The translations under genes were made by a program, and so were the position numbers. Below are positions 1 through 7,805 of a DNA stretch of 11,538 nt, one piece after another; within the stretch, counting starts at the first letter, position 1, and every line of letters starts with the position of its first letter. The stretch is taken from contig JAJFMC010000069.1 of assembly GCA_021772365.1 (NCBI GenBank), positions 1 to 11,538 of the forward strand, in the 5' to 3' direction. Under the pieces are notes generated by a model. The model searched no databases and was not told the DNA's origin. It worked only from the letters and a program-made list of their open reading frames with translations. Source of the DNA: Chlamydiota bacterium (GTDB lineage Bacteria; Chlamydiota; Chlamydiia; Chlamydiales; Criblamydiaceae).

Positions 1-1420
1 GAGGTATTACAGCTAATAAAGGCGCTGTATAACTAAGTTCTATTTGTTTTTTTGTTCTTAGCTTATTGTCTAGATTTTCCAAAATAAATGCTAAAAGCAG
101 ACCTAAAATAAGTCCAAATACAATTCCGACTATAGGCATTAGGTAGGTTAACAATTTATCATTTTTTGGTTCAGTCTTCTCAGCTGAAATATACAGTTCG
201 AGGTTACCATTAGGATTGTTTAATCTTTGCAAAATGTGGTTGTAACTACTCTGTAATTTATTTAAACGAATTTGGGTGATTTCTTTGTTATGCAGGAGCT
301 TAGCTAATTTCATCTGCTCGGATGGAACATCTTTAGCAGCTTCTTTAATCCCTACTAATCGCTCTTCTAAATACTCTTTTCTTTTTTGAGCGGCTCGAAC
401 TGTAGCCTGCATTTTCATCAATTCAATATTTGTTTGAGGCTTTTCGAGGCCATCAAGAGCTACTGCATCATCTTGCCCTTGAGTTTGTGATTCTCCATCA
501 ATGCCTAAGAGGCTATTTAACTGTTCTTGAAGACGTAGAACCTTGGGGTTCGAGTCCGTATACCTTGTTTTAGCATCAGAAATAGTTGCTTTCAACTCCA
601 AGATTCTAGAGGAATAAGGAGAATGAATTCCATCAATACCAATGGTAACTGATTCAGGTAAATTACCCATTCCACGCTTCAAATTCTCATATTGAACAAG
701 TAATGAATCATATTCAATTTTGGCAGATTCGAGCTGTTCTTTTGCTGCAAGCATGTCAGCAATAATCATGTTGTAATCCGCGCCCATTTCTAAGTATTGA
801 TTTTTTTGTTTAAAATCCTCTATTTTTTTATTATCACTCGTTAGCTTGTTATTAACTTCGTTTAATTCTTTTTTAAAACCGTTCATTGAATTATGAAACT
901 GGTTTTGCAAATAATCTTTAGCACTTCTAACACTTATTCGTGCAAGGGTGTTTGCAATATCGATCGCTAAATTTGGATTATCAGCTTCGGCAATGATTTG
1001 TATAACTGCGGACGTTTTTTTCGGGGTCGGAATGGATATAGTTTTCAATAATTCCTCGGGTTCAATATCGAGACCTAGTATTGAGATAATTGCTTCAATA
1101 TGAGAGGGATTAGTGATCAAATCAACTGTCGTTATTAAACTCAACTCATTGACGTTGAAGTTACTTTGATCTTCTTTGTTAATTATTCCAGCATGATATA
1201 GTAAATATGTAGTTGCCTTGTACGTAGTCAAATTATACCATGTATAATATCCCCCTAATCCACCAAAAATAAAAACCATAATAACCACTAAAAAAGTAAA
1301 TCTCTGCATCCCTTTAAGGATTTTTCCCATATCATACTTTTTATCAAAATTATCATCATCATCAACCTCTTGGAATGCGCTCCGATTATTTGATGTTGAG
1401 TACTGATCATTACGTTCCAT
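1..1420 (-). CDS. Wzz/GumC-type polysaccharide chain-length determinant, C-terminus cut by window edge
   Basis: This is an inner-membrane protein of the polysaccharide co-polymerase family, which sets the chain length of O-antigen, capsule or exopolysaccharide. The 473 residues visible show an acidic cytoplasmic N-terminus (DDDD near residue 20), a first membrane segment at about 41-60, a long periplasmic part rich in charged heptad-like stretches expected to be coiled coil (about 180-420), and a second membrane segment at about 423-448. It continues past that segment with NLDNKLRTKKQIE and ends at LLAVIP on the window edge. That post-membrane stretch is typical of GumC/Wzc-like proteins and often leads into a BY-type tyrosine kinase domain, but the domain itself would be outside the window, so a plain Wzz and a kinase fusion both remain possible. 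The ATG at 1420 is preceded by AGGAG with six bases between, which fixes the start. No partner glycan genes are visible. Confidence 0.85.
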   Translation of the reverse strand, partial: MERNDQYSTSNNRSAFQEVDDDDNFDKKYDMGKILKGMQRFTFLVVIMVFIFGGLGGYYTWYNLTTYKATTYLLYHAGIINKEDQSNFNVNELSLITTVDLITNPSHIEAIISILGLDIEPEELLKTISIPTPKKTSAVIQIIAEADNPNLAIDIANTLARISVRSAKDYLQNQFHNSMNGFKKELNEVNNKLTSDNKKIEDFKQKNQYLEMGADYNMIIADMLAAKEQLESAKIEYDSLLVQYENLKRGMGNLPESVTIGIDGIHSPYSSRILELKATISDAKTRYTDSNPKVLRLQEQLNSLLGIDGESQTQGQDDAVALDGLEKPQTNIELMKMQATVRAAQKRKEYLEERLVGIKEAAKDVPSEQMKLAKLLHNKEITQIRLNKLQSSYNHILQRLNNPNGNLELYISAEKTEPKNDKLLTYLMPIVGIVFGLILGLLLAFILENLDNKLRTKKQIELSYTAPLLAVIP

Positions 1421-1426
1421 AACTTG

Positions 1427-1431
1427 CTCCT
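1427..1431 (-). promoter_or_regulatory. Shine-Dalgarno site of the chain-length gene
   Basis: AGGAG on the minus strand, six bases before the ATG at 1420. It is a strong site and decides the start of the chain-length gene. Confidence 0.75.
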
Positions 1432-1482
1432 AAGCTAGCCATACTATATAGCAAATGCTGTTTAGCGAGATGCAACACCATT

Positions 1483-1500
1483 ATTACCACTTGAGGTAAT
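1483..1500. repeat. Inverted repeat ATTACC-N6-GGTAAT in the leader of the chain-length gene
   Basis: Perfect 6-bp arms separated by six bases (ACTTGA on the plus strand). It lies between the proposed TATAAT box (1518-1523) and the start codon (1420), about ten bases into the predicted transcript. The symmetry and position suit a dimeric repressor site, but arms this short can also arise by chance in AT-rich DNA. Operator function is inference. Confidence 0.35.
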
Positions 1501-1517
1501 CACTTCATATTCACTTT

Positions 1518-1544
1518 ATTATACCTATACTTATTTTTTGTTAA
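1518..1544 (-). promoter_or_regulatory. Candidate sigma-70-type promoter for the chain-length gene
   Basis: On the minus strand there is a perfect TATAAT (1518-1523) and upstream TTAACA (1539-1544), one base off TTGACA. The spacer is 15 bases, shorter than the usual 17. A run of 12 A (minus strand, 1545-1556) directly abuts the -35 box, as in UP elements. The predicted start near 1511 would give a leader of about 90 bases. A second, weaker candidate lies closer to the gene (TTGCAT near 1475, TATATA near 1446). Confidence 0.4.
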
Positions 1545-1571
1545 TTTTTTTTTTTTATTTCTACCGAAACA

Positions 1572-1596
1572 GATTCAATATTTGGAATTTTGGATT
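1572..1596. repeat. Diverged relative of the palindrome found upstream of uvrD
   Basis: This 25-base stretch matches the core of the palindrome at 3904-3928 at 21 of 25 positions, counted by eye. Both begin GATTCAA, share ATTTGG in the middle and ATTTTG in the right arm. Here the arms no longer pair perfectly, although several differences become G-U pairs if read as plus-strand RNA. CGATCG, which ends both arms of the upstream palindrome, also occurs nearby at 1618-1623. It lies in the 252-base gap between the end of uvrD and the start of the chain-length gene. Confidence 0.4.
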
Positions 1597-1672
1597 TGAG
1601 AAAGTCCTAAAATTAAACGATCGTAAGTCATTTTAAGCTCTTAAATATTAATAAATTAACAACCGTTCAATC

Positions 1673-3874
1673 TCACAAACGTGTTAACTTTGCATATTTT
1701 AGAACCAAACTTTTTGATTTTGACTCATTTGAAAATAAAACATCGGCCATAGATCCTACTGAGCCTTCGTAGACCTCTTGTATGATTCCTACTCCAAAGT
1801 CTTTATGCAATACAGCATCCCCAGGTTTAAACATTTCTGTATTTTCATCAAAAGATTTAGCGGGTTCGGGTTCATGAAAAACTTGACTCTCACCTTTGTC
1901 TTTATAGTATCGATAGGCTCCCGATCTCAGAGAAACGGATTGTAAATATTCAGATGAGATTTCTTTTAAGAAACAACTTTCGGTTTGGTTTCTTTTTTGC
2001 CCCCATACATGCCGTTCAAGGGAGCTACAAAAGTAGAGTCTTTCTTTTGCACGAGTCATCCCAACGTATAAAAGTCGTCTTTCCTCTTGATAAGCTTCAA
2101 TACAATCTCTAGAGTTTGCATGCGGTAAAAGGTCATTATCAAGGCCCGTGATGAACACCACTCGGAATTCTAGTCCTTTTCCGTTATGAAGGGTCATGAG
2201 ATTTAATGTGTCTTTAGGTTTTTCGAAATCTTCAACATGTTGACCTCTCAACGACATCTCTTCGAGAAACCCTTCGATACTAATTTCATCAGTTTGTTTA
2301 CTCCATTGGTTTGCTTTTTCCTGGAGTTCATAGATATTTTCTTTTCTGTCATTTGCCAATTCTTTTTCGTTTTCTAAGTGTTCGAAATAATGAATTTTCT
2401 CGACGAGGTTCCCAATAATTTCACCGATAGAGATTTGCTGCTTATTCATTTCTATAACCGACTCAATAGCCGCTACATACTCAGCAACAGCATTCACTTG
2501 TTTACTACTGAGCTTAAAGGGAGCAATACATGGATTCTTAGCGACAATTTGCTGGCAAAAAATAAAAATTGGTTCCCCTAATTCAGCCGTTCGACATACC
2601 ATTTTTTCAGCCGTTACTTGACCAATCCCTCTTTTTGGAAGGTTAATCGACCGTACAAAAGATATATAATCTGAATGGCAAACAGCGAGCTTTAAATAGG
2701 CCAAAATATCCTTAACCTCTTTCCTTTGGTAAAAAGAGACTCCTCCTATAATAACATACGGAATAGAACGAGTTAATAGTTGATCTTCAAATACTCGCGA
2801 TTGAAAATTGGTACGATAAAAAACAACCATTTCGTTAAGGGAAACCCCCATTTCCTCGTAATAAAATCTGACTTTTTCAGCAACAAAACGTGCTTCATCG
2901 AACTCGTTTTCTGCGATGAAGTGTTTTATTTTTTCTCCCTCACCTAAATCACTCCAGAGATTTTTCTCGTAACGGTTTGGATTGTGAGTGATTAAGTCAT
3001 TAGAAGCGTTAAGGATTGTATTGGTACTACGATAATTTCTCTCAAGCTTGACTGTTTTGGCTTTTGGATAGTCAATTTCAAAACTGAGAATATTGCTAAT
3101 ATTAGCTCCCCGCCACGAGTAAATTGACTGGTCGGGATCACCAACGACGAAAAGATTGTGAGTCTTATTTGCAAGTAGTTTAATGATCTCATATTGCGTA
3201 GTATTTGTATCCTGATACTCATCAACAAGGAGAAACTGCCATTTTTCTTGATAGCGTTCGAGGACTTTCGGACACTCCTCAAAAAGCCTAAGAGTCAGAA
3301 GTAGCAAGTCATCAAAATCGACAGCATTAAATTCTCTAAGTTTTTTTTGGTATATATCGTAAACATCAATATATTCCTTCGTTTCACTGTAATGTCCTAA
3401 ATGATGAGCTTTATCGGGCCCAAGACCCTCATTTTTTGCTTTGCTAATAAACGCCCTTGTCCCTCTGGGAACTACGGACTTTTCATCTAGCCCCATCTCC
3501 TTAATGCATTTTTTCACTAATTTAAGAGAATCCTCTTCATCATAAATGATAAAACGATTATCAATTCCGATGTGGTGAATTGACTCTCTGAGAATACGTG
3601 CTCCTAAACTATGAAATGTTGCAATGAGAACACGACGATCCGATAGAGATTCTATACGGTTCCGCATTTCTTCAGCTGCTTTGTTCGTGAAAGTTAACCC
3701 AAGAATTGAATCAGAGGGAACTCCAAATTCAATTAAATTGACAATCCGATAAATGACGCAGCGTGTTTTTCCAGATCCAGCCCCCGCCAACACTAACATG
3801 GGGCCTTCTATGTGCTTCGCTGCCACAAGCTGTTCTTCATTAAGTTCTTTAAAAAGGTCCATGGTCGTCGTCAT
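1673..3874 (-). CDS. uvrD: UvrD/PcrA-type superfamily 1A DNA helicase
   Basis: This is a cytoplasmic 3'-to-5' ATP-dependent DNA helicase of the UvrD/Rep/PcrA family, acting in nucleotide excision and mismatch repair and in removing recombinase or stalled polymerase from DNA. All family motifs are present in order: Walker A AGAGSGKTR (about residues 30-38), TFTNKAAEEM (about 62), Walker B DEYQDTN (about 217), GDPDQSIYSWRGAN (about 245), LERNYRSTN (about 280), TLHNGKGLEF (about 560) and RRLLYVGMTRAKER (about 600). The last 50 residues (GDAVLHKDFGVGIIQEV and onward) match the Tudor-like C-terminal domain that binds RNA polymerase in PcrA/UvrD, which separates it from Rep. The length of about 733 residues is normal. 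I chose ATG 3874; a TTG at 3880 (AGAG five bases upstream) and an ATG at 3862 are in frame. A palindrome and TATAAT box lie upstream. The downstream neighbour is 252 bases away, so it is probably transcribed alone. Confidence 0.95.
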   Translation of the reverse strand: MTTTMDLFKELNEEQLVAAKHIEGPMLVLAGAGSGKTRCVIYRIVNLIEFGVPSDSILGLTFTNKAAEEMRNRIESLSDRRVLIATFHSLGARILRESIHHIGIDNRFIIYDEEDSLKLVKKCIKEMGLDEKSVVPRGTRAFISKAKNEGLGPDKAHHLGHYSETKEYIDVYDIYQKKLREFNAVDFDDLLLLTLRLFEECPKVLERYQEKWQFLLVDEYQDTNTTQYEIIKLLANKTHNLFVVGDPDQSIYSWRGANISNILSFEIDYPKAKTVKLERNYRSTNTILNASNDLITHNPNRYEKNLWSDLGEGEKIKHFIAENEFDEARFVAEKVRFYYEEMGVSLNEMVVFYRTNFQSRVFEDQLLTRSIPYVIIGGVSFYQRKEVKDILAYLKLAVCHSDYISFVRSINLPKRGIGQVTAEKMVCRTAELGEPIFIFCQQIVAKNPCIAPFKLSSKQVNAVAEYVAAIESVIEMNKQQISIGEIIGNLVEKIHYFEHLENEKELANDRKENIYELQEKANQWSKQTDEISIEGFLEEMSLRGQHVEDFEKPKDTLNLMTLHNGKGLEFRVVFITGLDNDLLPHANSRDCIEAYQEERRLLYVGMTRAKERLYFCSSLERHVWGQKRNQTESCFLKEISSEYLQSVSLRSGAYRYYKDKGESQVFHEPEPAKSFDENTEMFKPGDAVLHKDFGVGIIQEVYEGSVGSMADVLFSNESKSKSLVLKYAKLTRL

Positions 3875-3896
3875 TTTCAATCAATCTCTAGTATAT

Positions 3897-3935
3897 CGAT
3901 CGTGATTCAAAATTTGGGATTTTGAATCACGATCG
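3897..3935. repeat. Perfect palindrome, 17-bp arms and 5-base loop, upstream of uvrD
   Basis: The left arm CGATCGTGATTCAAAAT (3897-3913) is the exact reverse complement of 3919-3935, with TTGGG between. Read as plus-strand RNA the stem extends by a U-G pair and three more pairs, to about 21. It sits between putA and uvrD, 22 bases before the chosen uvrD ATG, and its right end lies two bases downstream of a minus-strand TATAAT (3938-3943), so the uvrD transcript would start within it. Neither side has a run of T, so an ordinary intrinsic terminator for putA is unlikely. It may be an operator, a 5'-end RNA hairpin or a dispersed repeat. It does not match the E. coli LexA box (CTGT-N8-ACAG). Confidence 0.85.
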
Positions 3936-3937
3936 GT

Positions 3938-3943
3938 ATTATA
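3938..3943 (-). promoter_or_regulatory. Candidate -10 box of uvrD
   Basis: Perfect TATAAT on the minus strand in the putA-uvrD gap. No good -35 box is seen at 17 bases; TTGTTA occurs at 20 bases. A second perfect TATAAT lies at 3979-3984, also without a clear -35. In this AT-rich gap either could be chance. Confidence 0.3.
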
Positions 3944-3994
3944 TTACATAAGAACCACAAGACTAACAAATTCGGAATATTATACACAATAAGG

Positions 3995-6900
3995 CTAATT
4001 ACAGGGGCACCTCTTCGAGCACCCACTACATTTAACTTCATCGAGTACTGATAGTGGAAGTGGAGCCCTTTTATCACCTTCTCTAAGCCCTAGGTTCCCA
4101 TAACGGTGATAGTTGATACTGACATTCACCTCGCGTAAATAATGGTGCAGCTCAATACGACCATTGGCAAGTACTGAACCTGCATAATGACAAATCATAT
4201 GTTTTCCGAAAAAATTTAGAAGGGATTTCGAAGGTTCTGAAAGTAGCCGCACTCGAGAACCTGGAGTTTGCATCAAATATTCCATGAAACTAGCTTCGCT
4301 TTCTTCTCGTAAAGAAATGGATTTGAATTGATGAACTTTCGCAATTTTCTTTAACTTCTCACATTGTTCATGAGTTGCACTAATCGAAAATTGGCATTGA
4401 CATGTCATAGCTGCCGCCACGACACAAAGAACATCCCATATAGAATCATTCGTTTGATACCGTATGACCACTCCTTTGGCAGGGATATATTTTAAAAGAT
4501 TATCTTGACCAACAAGCTTTGATGGGTCACCTTCTTTGCTGAAATAATGATTCCAATAAAAGGCATAGTTGCAAACTGCAACGTTCCACCTTGTTTTTTC
4601 TTCCGAAGAAATTTCCGACCTCTCCACAAAACGGCACAATTCCGACACCTTTCCGGTAACAGGTTCACTTTCTTGAGGTAAAGATCTTTCTTTAGCGTGC
4701 ATCAACTGCATCAGATAATTTGGGCCACCAGTTTTTGCCCCTTGCCCATAGCTGCTCGCCTTACATCCACCAAATGGCTGTCTCTGAACAATAGCTCCAG
4801 TTATCCCTCTATTGATATAACAGTTACCTGCTTCAATTTGAGTTAACCAGTATTCTTGTTCCCTTCTATCTAATGAGTGAAGTCCTGAAGTGAGTCCATA
4901 AGGAGTATCGTTTGCGATCCGTACAGCCTCTTCGAGATTTTCTGCGCACATCACCCCTAAAACAGGACCAAACAACTCTGTTTTGTGCATAAAACTCCCG
5001 GGCTTTACACCCCATTTGATTCCCGGTGACCACAAACGTGGGTTTTCGGAATTTTGCAAGGGTTTTAGCAACCACTCCTCTCCTTGATCAAGCTCAGTAA
5101 GACCGCGCAACAAATGCTTGGACGGAGAATCTATCAAGGGATTAATTTTTGTTGTTAAGTTCCACGAGGAACCGACCCTCAGACTTGCCGCTGCATCCCT
5201 CAACTGGTTACTAAACTGCTCGGAGTGGTATACTTCCGACTCTAAAATAAGCAGGCTGCATGCACTGCATTTTTGACCGGCATGCCCAAATGCAGAGAGG
5301 ATCACTTCTTTAACAGCAAGATCTCTATCGGATATGCTAGTGACAATGATTGCGTTTTTCCCCCCTGTTTCAGCATGAAGGTTTAAACCGGGTCTTAATT
5401 GATAAAACAACTTTGCTGTGGCGGTTGCTCCTGTTAAGATGACACTATCAATTCTTTCATCTTTAATCAGTTGAGTTCCTACAGGGTCGTCCTCACAAAC
5501 AACGAATTGTAACGCTTCTCTAGGAACACCTCCATCCCAACACAATTTTGCTAAATACCAACCGACGAGAACGGTTTCCGGCGCAGGTTTTAATATCACG
5601 GTATTCCCCGCTGCCAACGCTGCTACAACTCCTCCAAGGGGAATCGCAAAAGGAAAATTCCATGGAGGAGTGACTAATACAACCCCCTTCGGACACCAAT
5701 CAATGTCCTGAAAGAAATGAAGCTCTTCCATATTTCTTCTGTAATATTCACAAAAATCTATAGCTTCAGAAATTTCGGCGTCAGCCTCTTCAACAATTTT
5801 TCCTGCATCGCTTATCATGCAACCAATCAGCTCACCACGATTGTCACGCAGTTTATTAGCTATTTCACCAAGGATTCTAGACCGCTCTACTGTATCACAT
5901 GTTCTCCACCCACTGTGATCCCTTGCTGCAATAGCAACAGCTTGCTCGGCTTGCTCGTCAGTAGCTAAAGTATATCGATATAACTCATAATCCGGACGAG
6001 AGGGGTCAAAACCTACTGCATGATATTCTTCATTCCAAACCTCTTCACCACCTATTACCAGAGGTACTTTGATCCTTTTTTTGTTTTCCCATTTACAAAC
6101 TAACCGTTGGATCCAGAGCCTATTTTCTAGAAGTGACCAGTCTGTATTCGGTTCATTTTCAAAACGGTGATTTTTCGATGATGTCTTGTTTGAGATCAAA
6201 CGATTTTGTTGCCTTCGAGGTTTTGAACTAACGGTATCCATGTCGTCACAAGCTTTTTCAAACATCTTTACCTGGTGATCCCACAATTTCGTTCCTGGTA
6301 CAAGATCAAATATGTATCTTAAAAAATTCTCTGCTGCAGTATTTTCATCCAATCGACGGACCAAATAGGCTACGGCATTAACAAACTCTTCCTTTGTAGC
6401 TGCAGGACAGTACAACAAAATACCTTCAGCGATGGCTTGAACAACCTTCCTCTGATGGTCTGCCATCCCCTCGAGCATTTCGAATGAAACGAATGGTTCG
6501 ACATCATGTTCACTTCTTAGTATCAGAGCAAACGCAATATCGAATAAATTGTGACTTGCGATTCCTATATTCACAGAAGGTGCGTGATCTTTTGCTAAGC
6601 CAAAACTCACCATTTTTTTATAATTAGCATCTACTTCGATTTTACTTGTATATGGTGTTTGCGGCCATCCTTCTATAGATGACTCTACCTGTTCCAGTGC
6701 CAGGTTAGCCCCCTTTACCAAACGAATTTTGATGGGAGCGCCCCCCCTTGATACACGATTAATCGCCCACTCTGTTAACTCTTTTTGTATAGCAAATGAA
6801 TCTGGCAAATAGGCCTGTAATACAATACCAGCATAATAACCCTTAAATTCGGGCTCATCTAAAACTTTTTTAAATACTTCTACGGTTAAATGCAAATCTC

Positions 6901-7747
6901 TATGTTCTTCCATGTCAAGATTTACAAATTTACAATACTCGTTACCTTCATTAGATTTAAAAGTATTCTGTATTCCTGCTCGATAAAGAATCCTCAACTT
7001 TTCGGCTAGCTTATCGACCGTATGATCCCATGCCAAAAGATTAATCTGACTGTAGATCGTAGAAATTTTTACTGATATATATTCTATTTCGGGTTTCACA
7101 AGATCATTCAAATAAATCTTCAACCGATTATTTGCTTCATTCTCTCCAAGGACAGCTTCTCCAAGGTGATTGAGATTAATACGTATACCTTCTTTATATC
7201 GACTCTTAACATGTTTGATGAGCTGATCTGTTTCTCCTGGTATGATCACTTTACGTGTTTCTTTACGCAAAAAAGCCTTCGCTAAAGGAACAAATAGTTT
7301 AGCAAAGGGCTTTCCGATATAGGCAAAAATCTGCAATTGTATCTTTTTGTAAAAAGAGACAAATTTAGGATTTCCATATTTTTTTAAAATATAAATTAAT
7401 TGGTCGGCCACTCTATATGGATTGTCACTTCGGAAACATTGATCGGTAACACGAGTAGTGAACACTTTTCCATTTGGATCATCCATCATTTTCGACAACT
7501 GCTTCTGAATGAGAAGATCTTCGCTTGTTTGCAATTGCCTTGCTTCATTGATCATTAAAGCAGCAAGTTCAACACTCAATTTCATTCTCTCAGAAGGTTC
7601 AAGAGAATTTCCCTTAACACTCTTTAAAATCTCAAACGACCGATTTAATAAAACAGAACTACCATTCATAATTAGCCATATACCTAAAAGAATACTAAAC
7701 ATTCTTATAGCATATGAATGTTGAGATGTATACTCGACTTTGTACAT
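3995..7747 (-). CDS. putA: Bifunctional proline dehydrogenase / L-glutamate-gamma-semialdehyde dehydrogenase
   Basis: PutA oxidises proline to glutamate in two steps: an FAD-dependent proline dehydrogenase passes electrons to membrane quinones, then an NAD-dependent aldehyde dehydrogenase oxidises glutamate semialdehyde. The first domain shows RLVKGANLALE (about 342), FEMLEGMADHQ (about 425) and YCPAATKEEF followed by VRRLDEN, with the substrate-binding arginine pair at 464-465. The second shows PWNFPFAIPLGG (about 696), catalytic base Glu793 in ETGGKNA, catalytic Cys827 in GHAGQKCSAC, ELFGPVLGV and QPFGGCKASSYG. A further domain (about 1030-1230) fits the extra C-terminal domain of long PutAs. 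The E. coli-type N-terminal ribbon-helix-helix is absent, so it should not repress its own gene. Odd points are a hydrophobic stretch at residues 13-34 that conserved PutA sequence does not need, and a tail with cysteines 1240, 1243, 1247 and 1249. No Shine-Dalgarno precedes ATG 7747; in-frame ATGs at 7702, 7669 and 7585 are alternatives. Confidence 0.93.
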   Translation of the reverse strand: MYKVEYTSQHSYAIRMFSILLGIWLIMNGSSVLLNRSFEILKSVKGNSLEPSERMKLSVELAALMINEARQLQTSEDLLIQKQLSKMMDDPNGKVFTTRVTDQCFRSDNPYRVADQLIYILKKYGNPKFVSFYKKIQLQIFAYIGKPFAKLFVPLAKAFLRKETRKVIIPGETDQLIKHVKSRYKEGIRINLNHLGEAVLGENEANNRLKIYLNDLVKPEIEYISVKISTIYSQINLLAWDHTVDKLAEKLRILYRAGIQNTFKSNEGNEYCKFVNLDMEEHRDLHLTVEVFKKVLDEPEFKGYYAGIVLQAYLPDSFAIQKELTEWAINRVSRGGAPIKIRLVKGANLALEQVESSIEGWPQTPYTSKIEVDANYKKMVSFGLAKDHAPSVNIGIASHNLFDIAFALILRSEHDVEPFVSFEMLEGMADHQRKVVQAIAEGILLYCPAATKEEFVNAVAYLVRRLDENTAAENFLRYIFDLVPGTKLWDHQVKMFEKACDDMDTVSSKPRRQQNRLISNKTSSKNHRFENEPNTDWSLLENRLWIQRLVCKWENKKRIKVPLVIGGEEVWNEEYHAVGFDPSRPDYELYRYTLATDEQAEQAVAIAARDHSGWRTCDTVERSRILGEIANKLRDNRGELIGCMISDAGKIVEEADAEISEAIDFCEYYRRNMEELHFFQDIDWCPKGVVLVTPPWNFPFAIPLGGVVAALAAGNTVILKPAPETVLVGWYLAKLCWDGGVPREALQFVVCEDDPVGTQLIKDERIDSVILTGATATAKLFYQLRPGLNLHAETGGKNAIIVTSISDRDLAVKEVILSAFGHAGQKCSACSLLILESEVYHSEQFSNQLRDAAASLRVGSSWNLTTKINPLIDSPSKHLLRGLTELDQGEEWLLKPLQNSENPRLWSPGIKWGVKPGSFMHKTELFGPVLGVMCAENLEEAVRIANDTPYGLTSGLHSLDRREQEYWLTQIEAGNCYINRGITGAIVQRQPFGGCKASSYGQGAKTGGPNYLMQLMHAKERSLPQESEPVTGKVSELCRFVERSEISSEEKTRWNVAVCNYAFYWNHYFSKEGDPSKLVGQDNLLKYIPAKGVVIRYQTNDSIWDVLCVVAAAMTCQCQFSISATHEQCEKLKKIAKVHQFKSISLREESEASFMEYLMQTPGSRVRLLSEPSKSLLNFFGKHMICHYAGSVLANGRIELHHYLREVNVSINYHRYGNLGLREGDKRAPLPLSVLDEVKCSGCSKRCPCN

Positions 7748-7760
7748 TTGGGTATTAAAG

Positions 7761-7788
7761 AAGGTGTAAGGCTACTGCCTCACACCTT
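7761..7788 (-). terminator. Hairpin after the NTF2-like gene, probable weak intrinsic terminator
   Basis: On the minus strand AAGGTGTGAGGC pairs with GCCTTACACCTT around an AGTA loop: twelve pairs, one of them G-U. On the plus strand that position would be an A-C mismatch, so the stem is complete only in minus-strand RNA, the sense of the flanking genes. It begins 17 bases after the NTF2-like stop codon. The T tract that follows is short (CTTTAATA), so termination may be partial. Only 13 bases separate it from the putA ATG at 7747, so attenuation of a putA leader is an alternative. Confidence 0.6.
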
Positions 7789-7805
7789 TAGATAGATCCA
7801 GAATT

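Noticed and set aside
955..975. ATATCGATCG shared with the left flank of the uvrD palindrome
   Set aside because: It lies within coding sequence of the chain-length gene (ALAIDIAN-type codons) and the match stops after ten bases; probably chance.
1361..1372. ATC trinucleotide repeats here and near 9220 as a shared repeat element
   Set aside because: The first encodes an aspartate run in the chain-length protein and the second is three units in a promoter region; low-complexity coincidence.
1622..1652. TTTAAG-CT-CTTAAA inverted repeat after uvrD as a terminator
   Set aside because: The stem is only six AT-rich pairs with a 2-base loop, and no T run follows on the minus strand.
2378..2581. 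Open frame of 67 codons on the plus strand inside uvrD
   Set aside because: It is antisense to a helicase with complete motifs, has no recognisable domain and lacks a ribosome site.
6741..6747. Run of seven C in putA as a possible frameshift site
   Set aside because: The reading frame continues through it into conserved proline dehydrogenase sequence (RGGAPIKIRLVKGA), so it is intact.
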